This document shows positions 42,532-52,600 of a DNA stretch of 59,332 nucleotides, in pieces. The stretch is taken from the NCBI GenBank assembly GCA_027488935.1, contig JAIYAP010000083.1, forward strand, positions 1 through 59,332, in the 5' to 3' direction. How positions within the stretch are numbered: the stretch's first letter is position 1; every line of letters begins with the position of its first letter. This stretch comes from Saprospiraceae bacterium. Its GTDB lineage: Bacteria; Bacteroidota; Bacteroidia; Chitinophagales; Saprospiraceae. The notes beneath the pieces were generated by a model. That model was not told where the DNA came from, did not search any database, and saw nothing but the letters and a program-made list of their open reading frames with translations. A program made the translations under genes and the position numbers.

Positions 42532-43577
42532 GGTACTAGTTTTAAGGTAACTGCATATGCGAGGTTACTCACCGCTTTAAGCATCCCATCTGGTATTCCA
42601 ACTGACTGATACTGTGTTTCAAGGTACTGATGGCCGATATTGGCTGAATCTTGATGATATAATATGCGTTGAAGATTATTGGATACCGTAACACTGGTGG
42701 CCGTTTCTTGTGAAATTCGAATATGCAAGGGGTACTCCGGGGTTGCAATGTTGTGTTTGATACAGTTTTCCACCAGAATCTGCAAACCCATGGCAGGAAT
42801 CCGATATTTTGCGATGACTTCAACTGGACTAAGATCCATCGTGACCATTAATCCTTCTGAAAACCGCGATCGCAACATAATTAAATACAAATTTAACCCA
42901 TCTAACTCCTCCTGAAATGAAATTAAGTCTTTGTCTTGGAAATAAAGTGCCTGTTTGTACACATTGGCCATTCCTAATAAATAAGACTCTGCCTGTTCGT
43001 CCTTTTCCCGGATCATCATTTGCAGAATACTAAGCGAATTGAATAAAAAATGTGGATTTACCTGCTGGCGCACCAATTCAACCTGCATTTGGAGTCGGTC
43101 GCGCTGCAACTGGATGGATTGTATTTTTTCGCGTTCATGTTCCACATAGAATATCCCGATGTATTGAAACAATAAAACCGTGCACCCTGCAACACACATT
43201 CTGTAATAGAGTACATGAAATGGTGCAAATTTCAAATGAGGGGAATTAAACGGTGGAACGTTTGTGATTAATAGCAGTATTAAAAACATAGCGCCTACCA
43301 TCTGCAACAAATACCACCTGACAATTTGATGTTTGATGCGTTGAGGACTAATCCACTGAATTATGCTGTCATTTAGCAAACATAACCCACATAAAAGTAC
43401 TGCGCCACGATTAGCAAATAGCATTTTTATTTCCCAAATGGTGGCGTCGTCAAAATTCCCATTGACGATAATATTGGTATAAGGGAAAAAAACACATAAT
43501 AAAAGAGGCAAGATATTGCGCCTTAATCTCGGATTTCGAAATGTTTTCGTCCAGATGGATCGTGTAAGCATCTTCAT
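42528..43577 (-). CDS. LytS-type sensor histidine kinase B
   Basis: 349 residues from ATG 43577, one base after the stop of the LytTR regulator. Same architecture as kinases A and C: about five membrane helices, then NPHFLFNSLSILQMM and ILVENCIKHNIATPEYPLHI. It is very similar to kinase A over the kinase domain (long identical runs such as GLMVTMDLSPVEVIAKYRIP), so the duplication is recent or maintained by conversion; the membrane sensor parts differ more. An in-frame TTG at 43625 would overlap the regulator gene and is less likely. Confidence 0.9.
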   Translation of the reverse strand: MKMLTRSIWTKTFRNPRLRRNILPLLLCVFFPYTNIIVNGNFDDATIWEIKMLFANRGAVLLCGLCLLNDSIIQWISPQRIKHQIVRWYLLQMVGAMFLILLLITNVPPFNSPHLKFAPFHVLYYRMCVAGCTVLLFQYIGIFYVEHEREKIQSIQLQRDRLQMQVELVRQQVNPHFLFNSLSILQMMIREKDEQAESYLLGMANVYKQALYFQDKDLISFQEELDGLNLYLIMLRSRFSEGLMVTMDLSPVEVIAKYRIPAMGLQILVENCIKHNIATPEYPLHIRISQETATSVTVSNNLQRILYHQDSANIGHQYLETQYQSVGIPDGMLKAVSNLAYAVTLKLVP

Positions 43578-43578
43578 T

Positions 43579-44361
43579 TTATCTGTATTCAACCGCAACA
43601 GGTCTGTTTTCAAGCCACTTAACAAAAGCGCTAACTTTTAGTCTGCTTACAATAATCTGGCTCGCAAATGGAACAGATAAATTCACCGTAACTTTTCGGT
43701 TTAAACAGGGTTGAATGGAGACAACGGATGCCCGATTTACAATCATTTGGCGATTTATTCTAAAAAAACAGTTGGCATCTAGTACTTTTTCTATGTCATC
43801 CAACGGTTTAAACAACGCATATTTTTCTTTTTTCTGCGTATACAATTGTACAATATCATTTTCCAGGCTAACGATGGCAATATCCCGAATAGGAACAGGA
43901 TAAGTTTTTCCGCGCATTTGTACCAATAAAAAGGTGTCGTTCGGCTGGGATTGCGATTCAGCACTGGTCGGGGGAAGGGGTATTGGGACTTCCTGTGTAT
44001 GACCAGCAAGCATTTGCACTTTTTTGAAGGCCAATTCAATGTCTTCCTGGCTAAATGGTTTCAAAATATAATCAATGCCATTACTTTTAAAGGCTTCCAA
44101 CATATAAAGATCGAAACTGGTACAAAAAACAACAGGGACTTCGATTTTTATTTGTTTGAAAATTTCAAAACACAACCCATCGTTCAAATGTACATCCATA
44201 AAATACATATCAATCTGCTCAGGGCATTCCTGGATAAATTGAATGGTGCTTTGAATAGATGTACAAATCGCCAGTACCCGAAATTGCTGATTACTTTTTT
44301 CGATACAATCCACCAACAATCGAGCAATTTTAGGCTCATTTTCAACAATCACAATATTCAT
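43579..44361 (-). CDS. LytTR-family response regulator
   Basis: 260 residues from ATG 44361. Receiver domain (acidic VENEP, phospho-acceptor D56 in YFMDVHLNDG, lysine in YILKPFS), a linker with PIPLPPTSAESQSQPND, and a C-terminal LytTR DNA-binding domain (IVSLENDIVQLYTQ, FFRINRQMIVNRASV). LytTR regulators bind direct repeats upstream of target genes. It is the only regulator among three paralogous LytS kinases in one operon, so all three probably converge on it. Its start overlaps the stop of kinase C (ATGA, 44358-44361). Confidence 0.95.
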   Translation of the reverse strand: MNIVIVENEPKIARLLVDCIEKSNQQFRVLAICTSIQSTIQFIQECPEQIDMYFMDVHLNDGLCFEIFKQIKIEVPVVFCTSFDLYMLEAFKSNGIDYILKPFSQEDIELAFKKVQMLAGHTQEVPIPLPPTSAESQSQPNDTFLLVQMRGKTYPVPIRDIAIVSLENDIVQLYTQKKEKYALFKPLDDIEKVLDANCFFRINRQMIVNRASVVSIQPCLNRKVTVNLSVPFASQIIVSRLKVSAFVKWLENRPVAVEYR

Positions 44362-45407
44362 GGTATTAGTTTTAAGGTAACGGTATATACGAGGTTGCGC
44401 ACTTCTATAAACATCCCATCTTGTATACCAACTGCCTGATACTGCGTTTCCAGGTACTGATGACCGATATTCGCTGAATCTTGATGATATGGTATGTGTT
44501 GAAGATTATTCGAAACCGTAATACTGGTAGCCGTTTTTTGCGAAATTTGAATATGCAAGGGGTATTCCGGTGTCGCAATATTATGTTTAATGCAGTTTTC
44601 CACCAGAATCTGCAAACTCATGGCAGGAATCCGATATTTTGTGATGGGTTCAACAGGAGCAAGATCCATCATGACGATTAAGCCTTCTGAAAACCGCGAT
44701 CGCAGCATGGTTAAATACAAATTCAACCCATCTATTTCCTCCTGAAAGGAAATTAAATCCTTATCTTTTAAATAAAATGCCTGTTTGTACACATTGGCCA
44801 TTCCCAATAAATAAGCCTCTGCCTGTTCGTCCTTTTCCCGGATCATCAATTGCAGAATACTCAGCGAATTGAATAAAAAATGCGGATTTACCTGCCGGCG
44901 TACCAATTCAACCTGCAGCTGGAGTCGGTCGCGCTGCAACTGGATGGATTGTATTTTTTCCCGTTCATGTTCCACATAAAATATCCCGAAATATTGAATC
45001 AATAAAATACTACAGCCTGCAAAACACATCCTGTAATAGAGTGCATAAAAAGGAGCAAATTTAAAATTTGGGGAATTAAATGGTGGAATGCTTTTGGCTA
45101 TTAGCAGCATTAAAAGCATGATGCCTACCATTTGCAACAAAAACCACCTGACAATTTGATGTTTGATGCGCTGAGGTCCAATCCACTGAAGTATGCTATC
45201 ATTAAACAGACATAAAATAATTAAAATCAACGCGGCACGACGAGCAAATAACATTTTGGTTTCCCACATGGCTTCGTTGTGAAAATTCCCGTGTACAATA
45301 ATATTGGAATAAGGAATAAAAATACCTAAAAAAAGCGGCAATAAATTGCGCCTTAATCTCGGACTTTCAAATATTTTCGTCCAGTTAGATCGTGTAGATA
45401 TTTTCAT
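44358..45407 (-). CDS. LytS-type sensor histidine kinase C
   Basis: 349 residues from ATG 45407, chosen by alignment to the sister kinases (MKISTRSNWTKIFESPRLRR versus MKMLTRSIWTKTFRNPRLRR). A longer frame to 45542 would run through a terminator-like hairpin. Membrane helices (about 20-160), then the LytS kinase domain with NPHFLFNSLSILQLM and ILVENCIKHN. First gene of the HK-RR-HK-HK operon. Upstream lie CATGTA half-sites and hairpins, possible control elements. Confidence 0.9.
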   Translation of the reverse strand: MKISTRSNWTKIFESPRLRRNLLPLFLGIFIPYSNIIVHGNFHNEAMWETKMLFARRAALILIILCLFNDSILQWIGPQRIKHQIVRWFLLQMVGIMLLMLLIAKSIPPFNSPNFKFAPFYALYYRMCFAGCSILLIQYFGIFYVEHEREKIQSIQLQRDRLQLQVELVRRQVNPHFLFNSLSILQLMIREKDEQAEAYLLGMANVYKQAFYLKDKDLISFQEEIDGLNLYLTMLRSRFSEGLIVMMDLAPVEPITKYRIPAMSLQILVENCIKHNIATPEYPLHIQISQKTATSITVSNNLQHIPYHQDSANIGHQYLETQYQAVGIQDGMFIEVRNLVYTVTLKLIP

Positions 45408-45496
45408 CTTATTCGTAAAAAAAGCAACCTGTCTGGATAGAGAAAGAATTGTTTGTAAGGCAAGATTCATGCCCAAATTAAAAGCATCTATAAAAA

Positions 45497-45534
45497 AAAG
45501 AAGCCGCCTCAACATCTTGAGACGACCTTCATTG
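45497..45534 (-). terminator. Hairpin with T-tract just before the LytS operon
   Basis: On the minus strand, GAAGGTCGTCTCAA pairs imperfectly with TTGAGGCGGCTTC (loop GATG), followed by T8. It would end a small transcript starting at the TAAATTTG box at 45801, or attenuate the operon. Confidence 0.6.
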
Positions 45535-45557
45535 TTCCACAATAATTACTCAATGTA

Positions 45558-45592
45558 AGAGTCTGTAAAAAATGTAATTTTTTACAGACTCT
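45558..45592. repeat. Palindromic element AGAGTCTGTAAAAAA-N5-TTTTTTACAGACTCT
   Basis: Perfect 15-bp stem with a 5-nt loop. Related copies: AGCCTGTAAAAAA at 40201 and the palindrome at 40595-40625. Confidence 0.85.
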
Positions 45593-45680
45593 AAGAAAAG
45601 TTGTACAAATGGCAATTCTTACAACAGCCTATTGTTATTCAAAAAATCCACTTGAAATCAATTTTATACAATTCAAGCAT

Positions 45681-45718
45681 TCCATTGCGCGCATCAACGT
45701 TTTGATACGCACAATGGA
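45681..45718. repeat. 17-bp stem-loop upstream of the LytS operon
   Basis: TCCATTGCGCGCATCAA (45681-45697) pairs with TTGATACGCACAATGGA (45702-45718) via two G-U pairs, loop CGTT. No T-tract on either strand; probably a structured leader or small RNA. Confidence 0.7.
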
Positions 45719-45921
45719 AACAATTAAATCATTTTTGACCATTTAGGCCAAAAATCATTTTAATAACACACTGCAATGACAAAAATCGCAACACAAATTT
45801 AGACATTAAAATGTATACGAAAAAGGGCGAACAATCTATAAAATGAACATGCCCCATGTAATTTATCCGAAAAATATCAAAAAATTACAGTATTACATGT
45901 TCCATAGAATTGTTGGAATCA

Positions 45922-46611
45922 TTAACCTGTTACAAAAAGTTGATTTTCGTAAAAGATTTTGACCAATTCCGCCACATTTTTTACTTTCATTTTATTCATG
46001 ATATTTTTACGGTGAATATTCACTGTAAGCGGGCTAATCCCCAGTTTTTCACCAATTTGAGTTGGATTTAATGCTTCTCCAATACAATGAAAAACTTCTT
46101 TTTCCCGATTCGTTAGCCCAAAATTAGACACCTCGGTTGTCCTTGCGGCAGCCTGCGCTTTAGCAGAGCCTGGTGCCTCCTCAAACAAATTCAAGCCCTT
46201 GCCAATATAAACCTCGCCATCTAAAATGCACTGGATTGCATTCAACAGTTCTAAAGGGGTTTCTGATTTTAAAATATACCCATCGACACCCGCTTTAAAT
46301 GCCATACGCATAAATCGCGCATCGGTAATAGAGCCTAATATTAAAATACGCGTTTCTGGCGCACCATTTTTAAGGGCATTAATTAAGGCGATTAGATTAT
46401 TGTCAGTGAAGGCCAATCCGATCATCAGCAATGCTGGTTTTTGGGTAATGACCAAGTCAATCAAGCCCTGATCAACCTGATTGGACGTAAACAAGTTCCA
46501 TGGTTTTTTCTTGCCCTTGCTGGCAAATAAGGTCTTGATACCTTCCAAGATCAAAGGGTGCCGATCTGCCATAATAATGTTTAATGGCTTTTCAAATTTC
46601 AAATGCTGCAT
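45922..46611 (-). CDS. LuxR-type regulator with degenerate receiver (Gly at phospho-acceptor)
   Basis: 229 residues from ATG 46611. The receiver-like domain keeps the fold pattern (NIIMADRHPLILEGIKTLF, GVDGYILKSETP with the lysine), but the phospho-Asp position is Gly (PALLMIGLAF, G65), so phosphorylation is unlikely. The C-terminal helix-turn-helix is intact (LTNREKEVFHCIGEALNPTQ, SPLTVNIHRKNIMNKMKVKN). It starts 38 bp after the stop of the giant secreted protein gene and is probably in the same transcript. It may work as a phosphorylation-independent regulator. Confidence 0.88.
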   Translation of the reverse strand: MQHLKFEKPLNIIMADRHPLILEGIKTLFASKGKKKPWNLFTSNQVDQGLIDLVITQKPALLMIGLAFTDNNLIALINALKNGAPETRILILGSITDARFMRMAFKAGVDGYILKSETPLELLNAIQCILDGEVYIGKGLNLFEEAPGSAKAQAAARTTEVSNFGLTNREKEVFHCIGEALNPTQIGEKLGISPLTVNIHRKNIMNKMKVKNVAELVKIFYENQLFVTG

Positions 46612-46649
46612 GATTATAGAATTTTAAAATTTAATAAAAAAGGAATTCC

Positions 46650-49600
46650 TTAATTGCGCATGAGTTTGCGATAAAGCGTTCCAAATGGTGTTTCAATTTT
46701 GTAGTAAAACAGGCCGTAATGTGGCGAATCGCGCATGTTTAGATCAAAAACATGATAACCCGCTGAAAACTGACCTTGTTGCTGCTGGATCAAACTTCCG
46801 TTTGCATTAAACAAACTCAATACGACCGGTCCTGCACCTGGCAACTGAAACCCGATGCTGGTCGTTGTATGGAATGGATTCGGATAGTTTTGATATAATT
46901 CAAATGGAAGTGCCAACGTAGCATCTGACCAAGCACTTGAAAAGCGCAAATCAGGCATCATTTTTACCGGTTTTTCAACCAAACTTGGCGCACAATAGGC
47001 CTCGCGCACCGTGATCCGATCCGACAACTGTACCATTGTGTGCAGTGCCGCATCTTTTTGCGCCTTCAACATTACGGTAAATGCAAAGCCATCCAAGGCA
47101 AGTGGTTTTAACGGATCGGCAGTGTAAGCAAGGGTAATTGCATCTTCCCATACACCAAATTGATCCGATGACGTTTGCCCGGAAGCTTGTACGTCCAACA
47201 AGGCCAATCCATTTAATTCAAGCGTAAACTGACAACTCGCCACAGGTTGGTCGGCACGAACATATAGGGTAATCAAGTCGCCTCGTTTTACCATTCGGTC
47301 TTCCATTTCCAACCACAGGGATGCAAGATCGCGCGCTTCGGATGGCCCGTTGGCACTGCCCACCGCACTGCCATTCACATCCCCTGTTTTCACCCCAACA
47401 AAATCGGCAGTCATTACATCCGTCGCCTGCTGATTCAAAGCAATTGATTCTGGAAAACTTTCCTGAAATGGATTACCCGGAATCGAAAAAACATGGGATT
47501 TATCGATAAAACGCCAACTTGTATTATTCAAAAACTGCGGGTACACACCCAGAATTAATTTCCTTAACTCAACAATGTCAAAGGTTGTTACCGTATTCGA
47601 ATGGTTTGCATCGGCAGCAATGACCTGAAAAGGCGAAACGAATGGCTGGATCGCCAAAATATGTTTATTGATTTGAAGTAAATCATACGTCGTCACACCA
47701 TTCAAAGGGTTTTGGTCCAGCATGGGGTGCACCAAAATATTAGCGGCCAACGGCAGCGCATCGTAACTATACCAGCCTTCCCAATCGGAATAAACACTGT
47801 GGCCAATTGCAGGGAAATTGTCTAATTGACTTGAAATTTCAACCAGTGCATCTGCTACCGGCTTGTCGTCAGCCGTACGCAGTTGCCCGCCCACAAATAC
47901 CTTGGAAGCATCCTGACAATAGTTGTAGTGGTCTTTAATCGTCACAAACGTGGTACAACTGCGCGAATTTCCATCCAAATCAACGGCCCAAACAACAATC
48001 GTTTGTAACCCCAAATCCTGACAATCAAACTTTAAATATGGCTTGCTCATTCCCAAACTATCAACCACATATTCAATATCCGAATTTGCATTGGCACCGT
48101 AGGACTCCAACAGGGAAACAGGCGTATAATTATCCGAAACCTGCTTAATCAGCGCGTCAACGGCTACCCTAAATGTTTGATCAGGATTGATATACGCATT
48201 AAAACCTGCCTTACAGGTTAATTCAGGTGCCTTTTTGTCTCCAATCAAAATGGTTTGCTCCAGCACCTGCTGATTGCCGCACAAATCCTCCAGGTACCAC
48301 TTTATCAAATGTTTTCCATACGGCAAATGGGGCAAGGTATAATCAGCAGGCTTACTTTCCGTATTCCAACGGACAGCAGCATATTTTTCGCCATTTACAA
48401 CCTTGATTTCCAGCGCAAAACCATATTGCTGGTCGTTTGAAACCGCGCGCTGATCCATTGAACGCATTTCGCCGCCACTAAATGCCGGATTCAAAGCGTT
48501 ACCAAAAGGGATCTGGTTCCAGCCCAAACCCTGATAACCCAACTTTTTACTATCAATAACGGTCTCTAAGACACTATCCTGATCCAAGTCGAGCATCAAC
48601 AAATAATGAACGGAAATCTGCGCACCGGCACAATCATCGGTTGCCGAAATCAACAAATCCACCGGCGCTTCGCCCAAATCATGCGCTCCGGTTTTGGGAT
48701 CCAGCCAGCCATTCCCATTCCAAAATGCAGGATCATTGCTAGAAAGATCCTGCTTGAGCACTTCTGTATTTTGTCCACTAAGAAAAACGGGATCGATCGT
48801 ATCCTTGATCGTAATGTACTGCTTGTAAGAATACCTGTTATCTGCTGACCAAAACGCAGCATAATCTGTTATTAATGAATCACTTGGATGCAATTTAACC
48901 TGTGTGGCAGTCCAGGGAAAGGCGGTTCCCGGTGCCGATACGATTGGCCCGGTAGCCCCGGCAAGTGCATTAAATGCATTCGGATTGGGTATTTCAATGG
49001 GTACCTGATTGGCATCGGATGCGCACTCATTCCAGATTGTCCACTGCCGCTCCAGCATAAAACAGCCTTGTCCACCAGCAGGTAAAAGCACATCCTGATA
49101 AGAAAAGGCTACTTGCCCGCATCCAATCAAATTAAAAGCAGGAAGCCCGTATTGCCCATCTGTGGTGCAAGCAGACACCGTTTGATCATCCGGAAATTTG
49201 ATGGACCATTTTGGATCGTTTTCTACGGTAATCCGCTGAGCGCACGTACTGGTATTGCCACTACAATCAGACACGAGAAAGTTGCGCTGAATCACCCCTC
49301 GTTTACATGCTAAATCATACAAATCAGTGTTGGTCGTACATTGCAAACCGCATTGTCCTAAATACGACATGCCCTGATCCAGACAAACATTATCAAAAGC
49401 CACGGCGTTTCCATAAGCCGTGAGCGTAGCATCAAAGTTCGAACAGGCAACGGTAACATCCGCTGGCGCCTGACAAACCGGCTTCAATTTGTCCCGCACC
49501 TCCACTTGTACACTGCAATCATTGTACAACACCTCTCCTCCACAGGCATTTGGGTTAAAATTGGCCTGATAAACACGCACCTGGATGGTTTGAATGGTAC

Positions 49601-52600
49601 CAACTTCGCAGGCATAAAACTTGATCGAATCGGCTTCGGTCTTTGCAACAACCCGCTCACAAGCATTGAGGCTGTTAATACAAGGGGAATTTACATCCAA
49701 CCTGCGCGCTGTAAACCGCAAACTGCTGCAATTATCATAACTTCCATCGTCAAAAATCGACGCTTTTACCCATGCCACGCCAGTACTTTTACAAGGATTT
49801 GTGACCGAAGGAACATAACAATCGTTCAAGTCGTCGATGCCCAGGTTTACAACAGTCAAACCATCACAAACCGCTACCGGCGGCGTACAGTCATCTACAA
49901 ATATGGAGAAAGTACAACTGCCCAAATTTCCACAGGCATCCTGGGCGGTATAAGTCACTTGATGCTGGCTAATCCCCAAGCAAGGCGTACTGCCCATGGT
50001 GGCAGAAACCAAATCACCCAACTGCGGCGACAACGTACCCTCCAACGTAAATTCCGATAAAATTTCGCCCGTACCCACTGCCAGCGTTTGTACTTGAGCG
50101 GTAATTTTTTCAATAGCAGAACATGCGTCGGAAAGAAAAATATCCGGCAGATCCAAAACGGCACAACAGGTAAATGGATCGGTGGATACCCGGATCTTCT
50201 GCGGACAATTCAAAACAGGTCCAATGGAGTCTGATACTCGAATCAACTGATTGTATTCCAAAGGATTCGATAGTCCTGAAGGCAATGTACTTGGCGGACA
50301 ATCATCTACCAGGGTCCATTTGCGAAAAACACCTTCCGAATTTCCACACAGCGGAAAAACCACATCCCGAAAGGTAAAATGCACCGAACAAGCCGCGTCA
50401 TCCGGCATTAGAGGCAATAAATTCCCTAAAAAAGACACACTTGGTAGTCCTGTTATGGAGGGTGTAGTATTTACATCCGGTGCGCAAACCAAATCAACAT
50501 TCGCAGGCAATTGAATATCCTCCAAATGCACCCGCTGCAGAAAAATATGCTGAACACAACTCGCCTGGTTATTCCAAACATCCGCGATTTTCCATGTTCG
50601 CGTAATCGCCCCACTCAAATCAGCCAAATTCATAAATGTATCGCCGCAGCTGACCGCAGTAAAAGCATCGGAATGCGACAAAACAACACTATTGCAATCA
50701 CCCGTTGTTGGTACTGCATCTGCCAAGCCCAACACTTGACCCAGATACACTGGATCCACACTGGGGACATTACAAGGAACCGACAAATCTTTACACGTAA
50801 TTTTGGGCGCGAGGTAATCTTCTAAAAGGACGCTCGTGGTACACTGGTTGCCATCCACCAAATGCGTCGTCTGGGCGGTAATGGTTTGTCCGGTAAATAT
50901 TGCGCTCAGGGTGTTCCCCGGAATCGGATTCCCTGCCGCATTAAACAAGGCGACTGCATAATCATCCTGGCAAACCGGATCCGTGGTTAATAAAAACAAC
51001 GGCGTTAGTTGAAACGTACAAGTAGTATCGAGCGAAACATGGATTACATCATTGCAAATCAACTGACCTGGTGTTGCAAGCACCGTAACCACGGATGTAA
51101 TAGACTGTACACAACCCGGATCCTGATCACTGAACTGATTGGCCTGCCCTCCATGCACGGTACACCCAATTTGATACTGTCCAACACCTGCTCCTGGATC
51201 AAAAACCGTATTTTCTTCGCCGTTTATTGTAAATTTTTCCCATAAAATTTGCTGATCATTGGTCGTTATGGACAGTGCAACCGTGTCTGAATACAAACAA
51301 AATGCCTGCATCAAACTGGCTGGAAAGGCGACCTTAGGATAGGTACAAGTATCCGCAACCTGCAAATAAGCACCCAAACCATTGGTTATCCACAACTTAA
51401 ACCCAATGCCATCGGTATGAACACCTTTTATCTGATACATGCCATTACCAACGAACATGAGCGGTGTTCCCTTCGAAATCAAAACATTGGAAAAACCCTG
51501 TAGGGTATCCAATTGATAGAAACCTTCCACACTGTCTACAACCCAAACCTGGTCTAAGGAAGACTGTACCACAACGAGTTCCTCAAATTGCCCCAAATTG
51601 GTGGCGATTGCATTGTTTTTACAGGCGCATGCAACGGCCCTTTGAATGCTACAATCAAAGGTTGAAATGGAAGCACTCCCTGTCATGCTAGTTTCACAAC
51701 CACTTATTGGGTTTTTAGCCCGTACGGTGTACTGCCCCGTAATCCCTTGTTCGCCAAAGGAGATTGTGCTGCCAGTACCTATTATAATGGAGTCAAGCGG
51801 TACCTGGTTGCACCATAATTGATACGCAATGCCTGGTTCAGAACCACTTAATGCAACCCCTACCCCATCCTGAACTTGTTTGCAATATACACCGCCACCC
51901 TGCACTTCAAAGGAAGCGGGCAACAATTGAACCGGTACTTCCACCACGACAGGATCGTAAATACACACAGCTTCGTAGCTGATTATGACCAATCCGTCGC
52001 CGGTTTTGACATTACCCTGTGTTTGACCATTTGCCACCAGGCCGATGTAAGCGCTACCACCGCCACCGCCGCCGCCAACGGTGGTACCAGCACCACCGCC
52101 GCCGCCACCGAAATATCCGCCGCCGCCACCGCCGCCAAAACCATTTCCAAATGCCGCACCGGTACCACCGAGCAAAATATCGCCCGATGCCCCATATTCC
52201 TGGCCGCTGCCACCAATTCCGGCCTCCACCTGGTTACCGCCCGTTCCGCCCAAAATACCCGCCGCTGCCGAACCATTGTTACCCATTAACGCACCACCTG
52301 CGCCACCCGATACCCCAATGGGACCCGACCCGGCACCGCCGCCACCGCCCGCAACCAAAACACGATCGGCCAACTGATTCTCATTGATGCGCACATCTGT
52401 AGCGCCACCGCCACCACCACTGTAATTCCCATTTCCTTGTTGATATCCACCACCCGGGCCGCCGCCATTGTAACCGCCATAACCACTGGTGTAACTATTT
52501 CCTAACCCGCCTTTTTGTCCTACATAAATGCTCAACACCTGACCCGGTATTACCGACAAATCACCCTCGGAAAATCCGCCATTGCCGCCGCCGCTTTGAA

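Larger units (their letters stand above)
45408..45921. other. Non-coding region with hairpins upstream of the LytS operon
   Basis: About 510 bp, no gene. Minus-strand elements: TAAATTTG (45801-45794); a 17-bp stem (45681-45697 with 45702-45718, two wobbles); a 15-bp palindrome AGAGTCTGTAAAAAA/TTTTTTACAGACTCT (45558-45592); a hairpin followed by T8 (about 45532-45497). CATGTA and TACATG sit at 45855 and 45894. The stretch at about 45600-45690 resembles the small peptide gene at 41132, with a frameshift or deletion. Confidence 0.55.
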
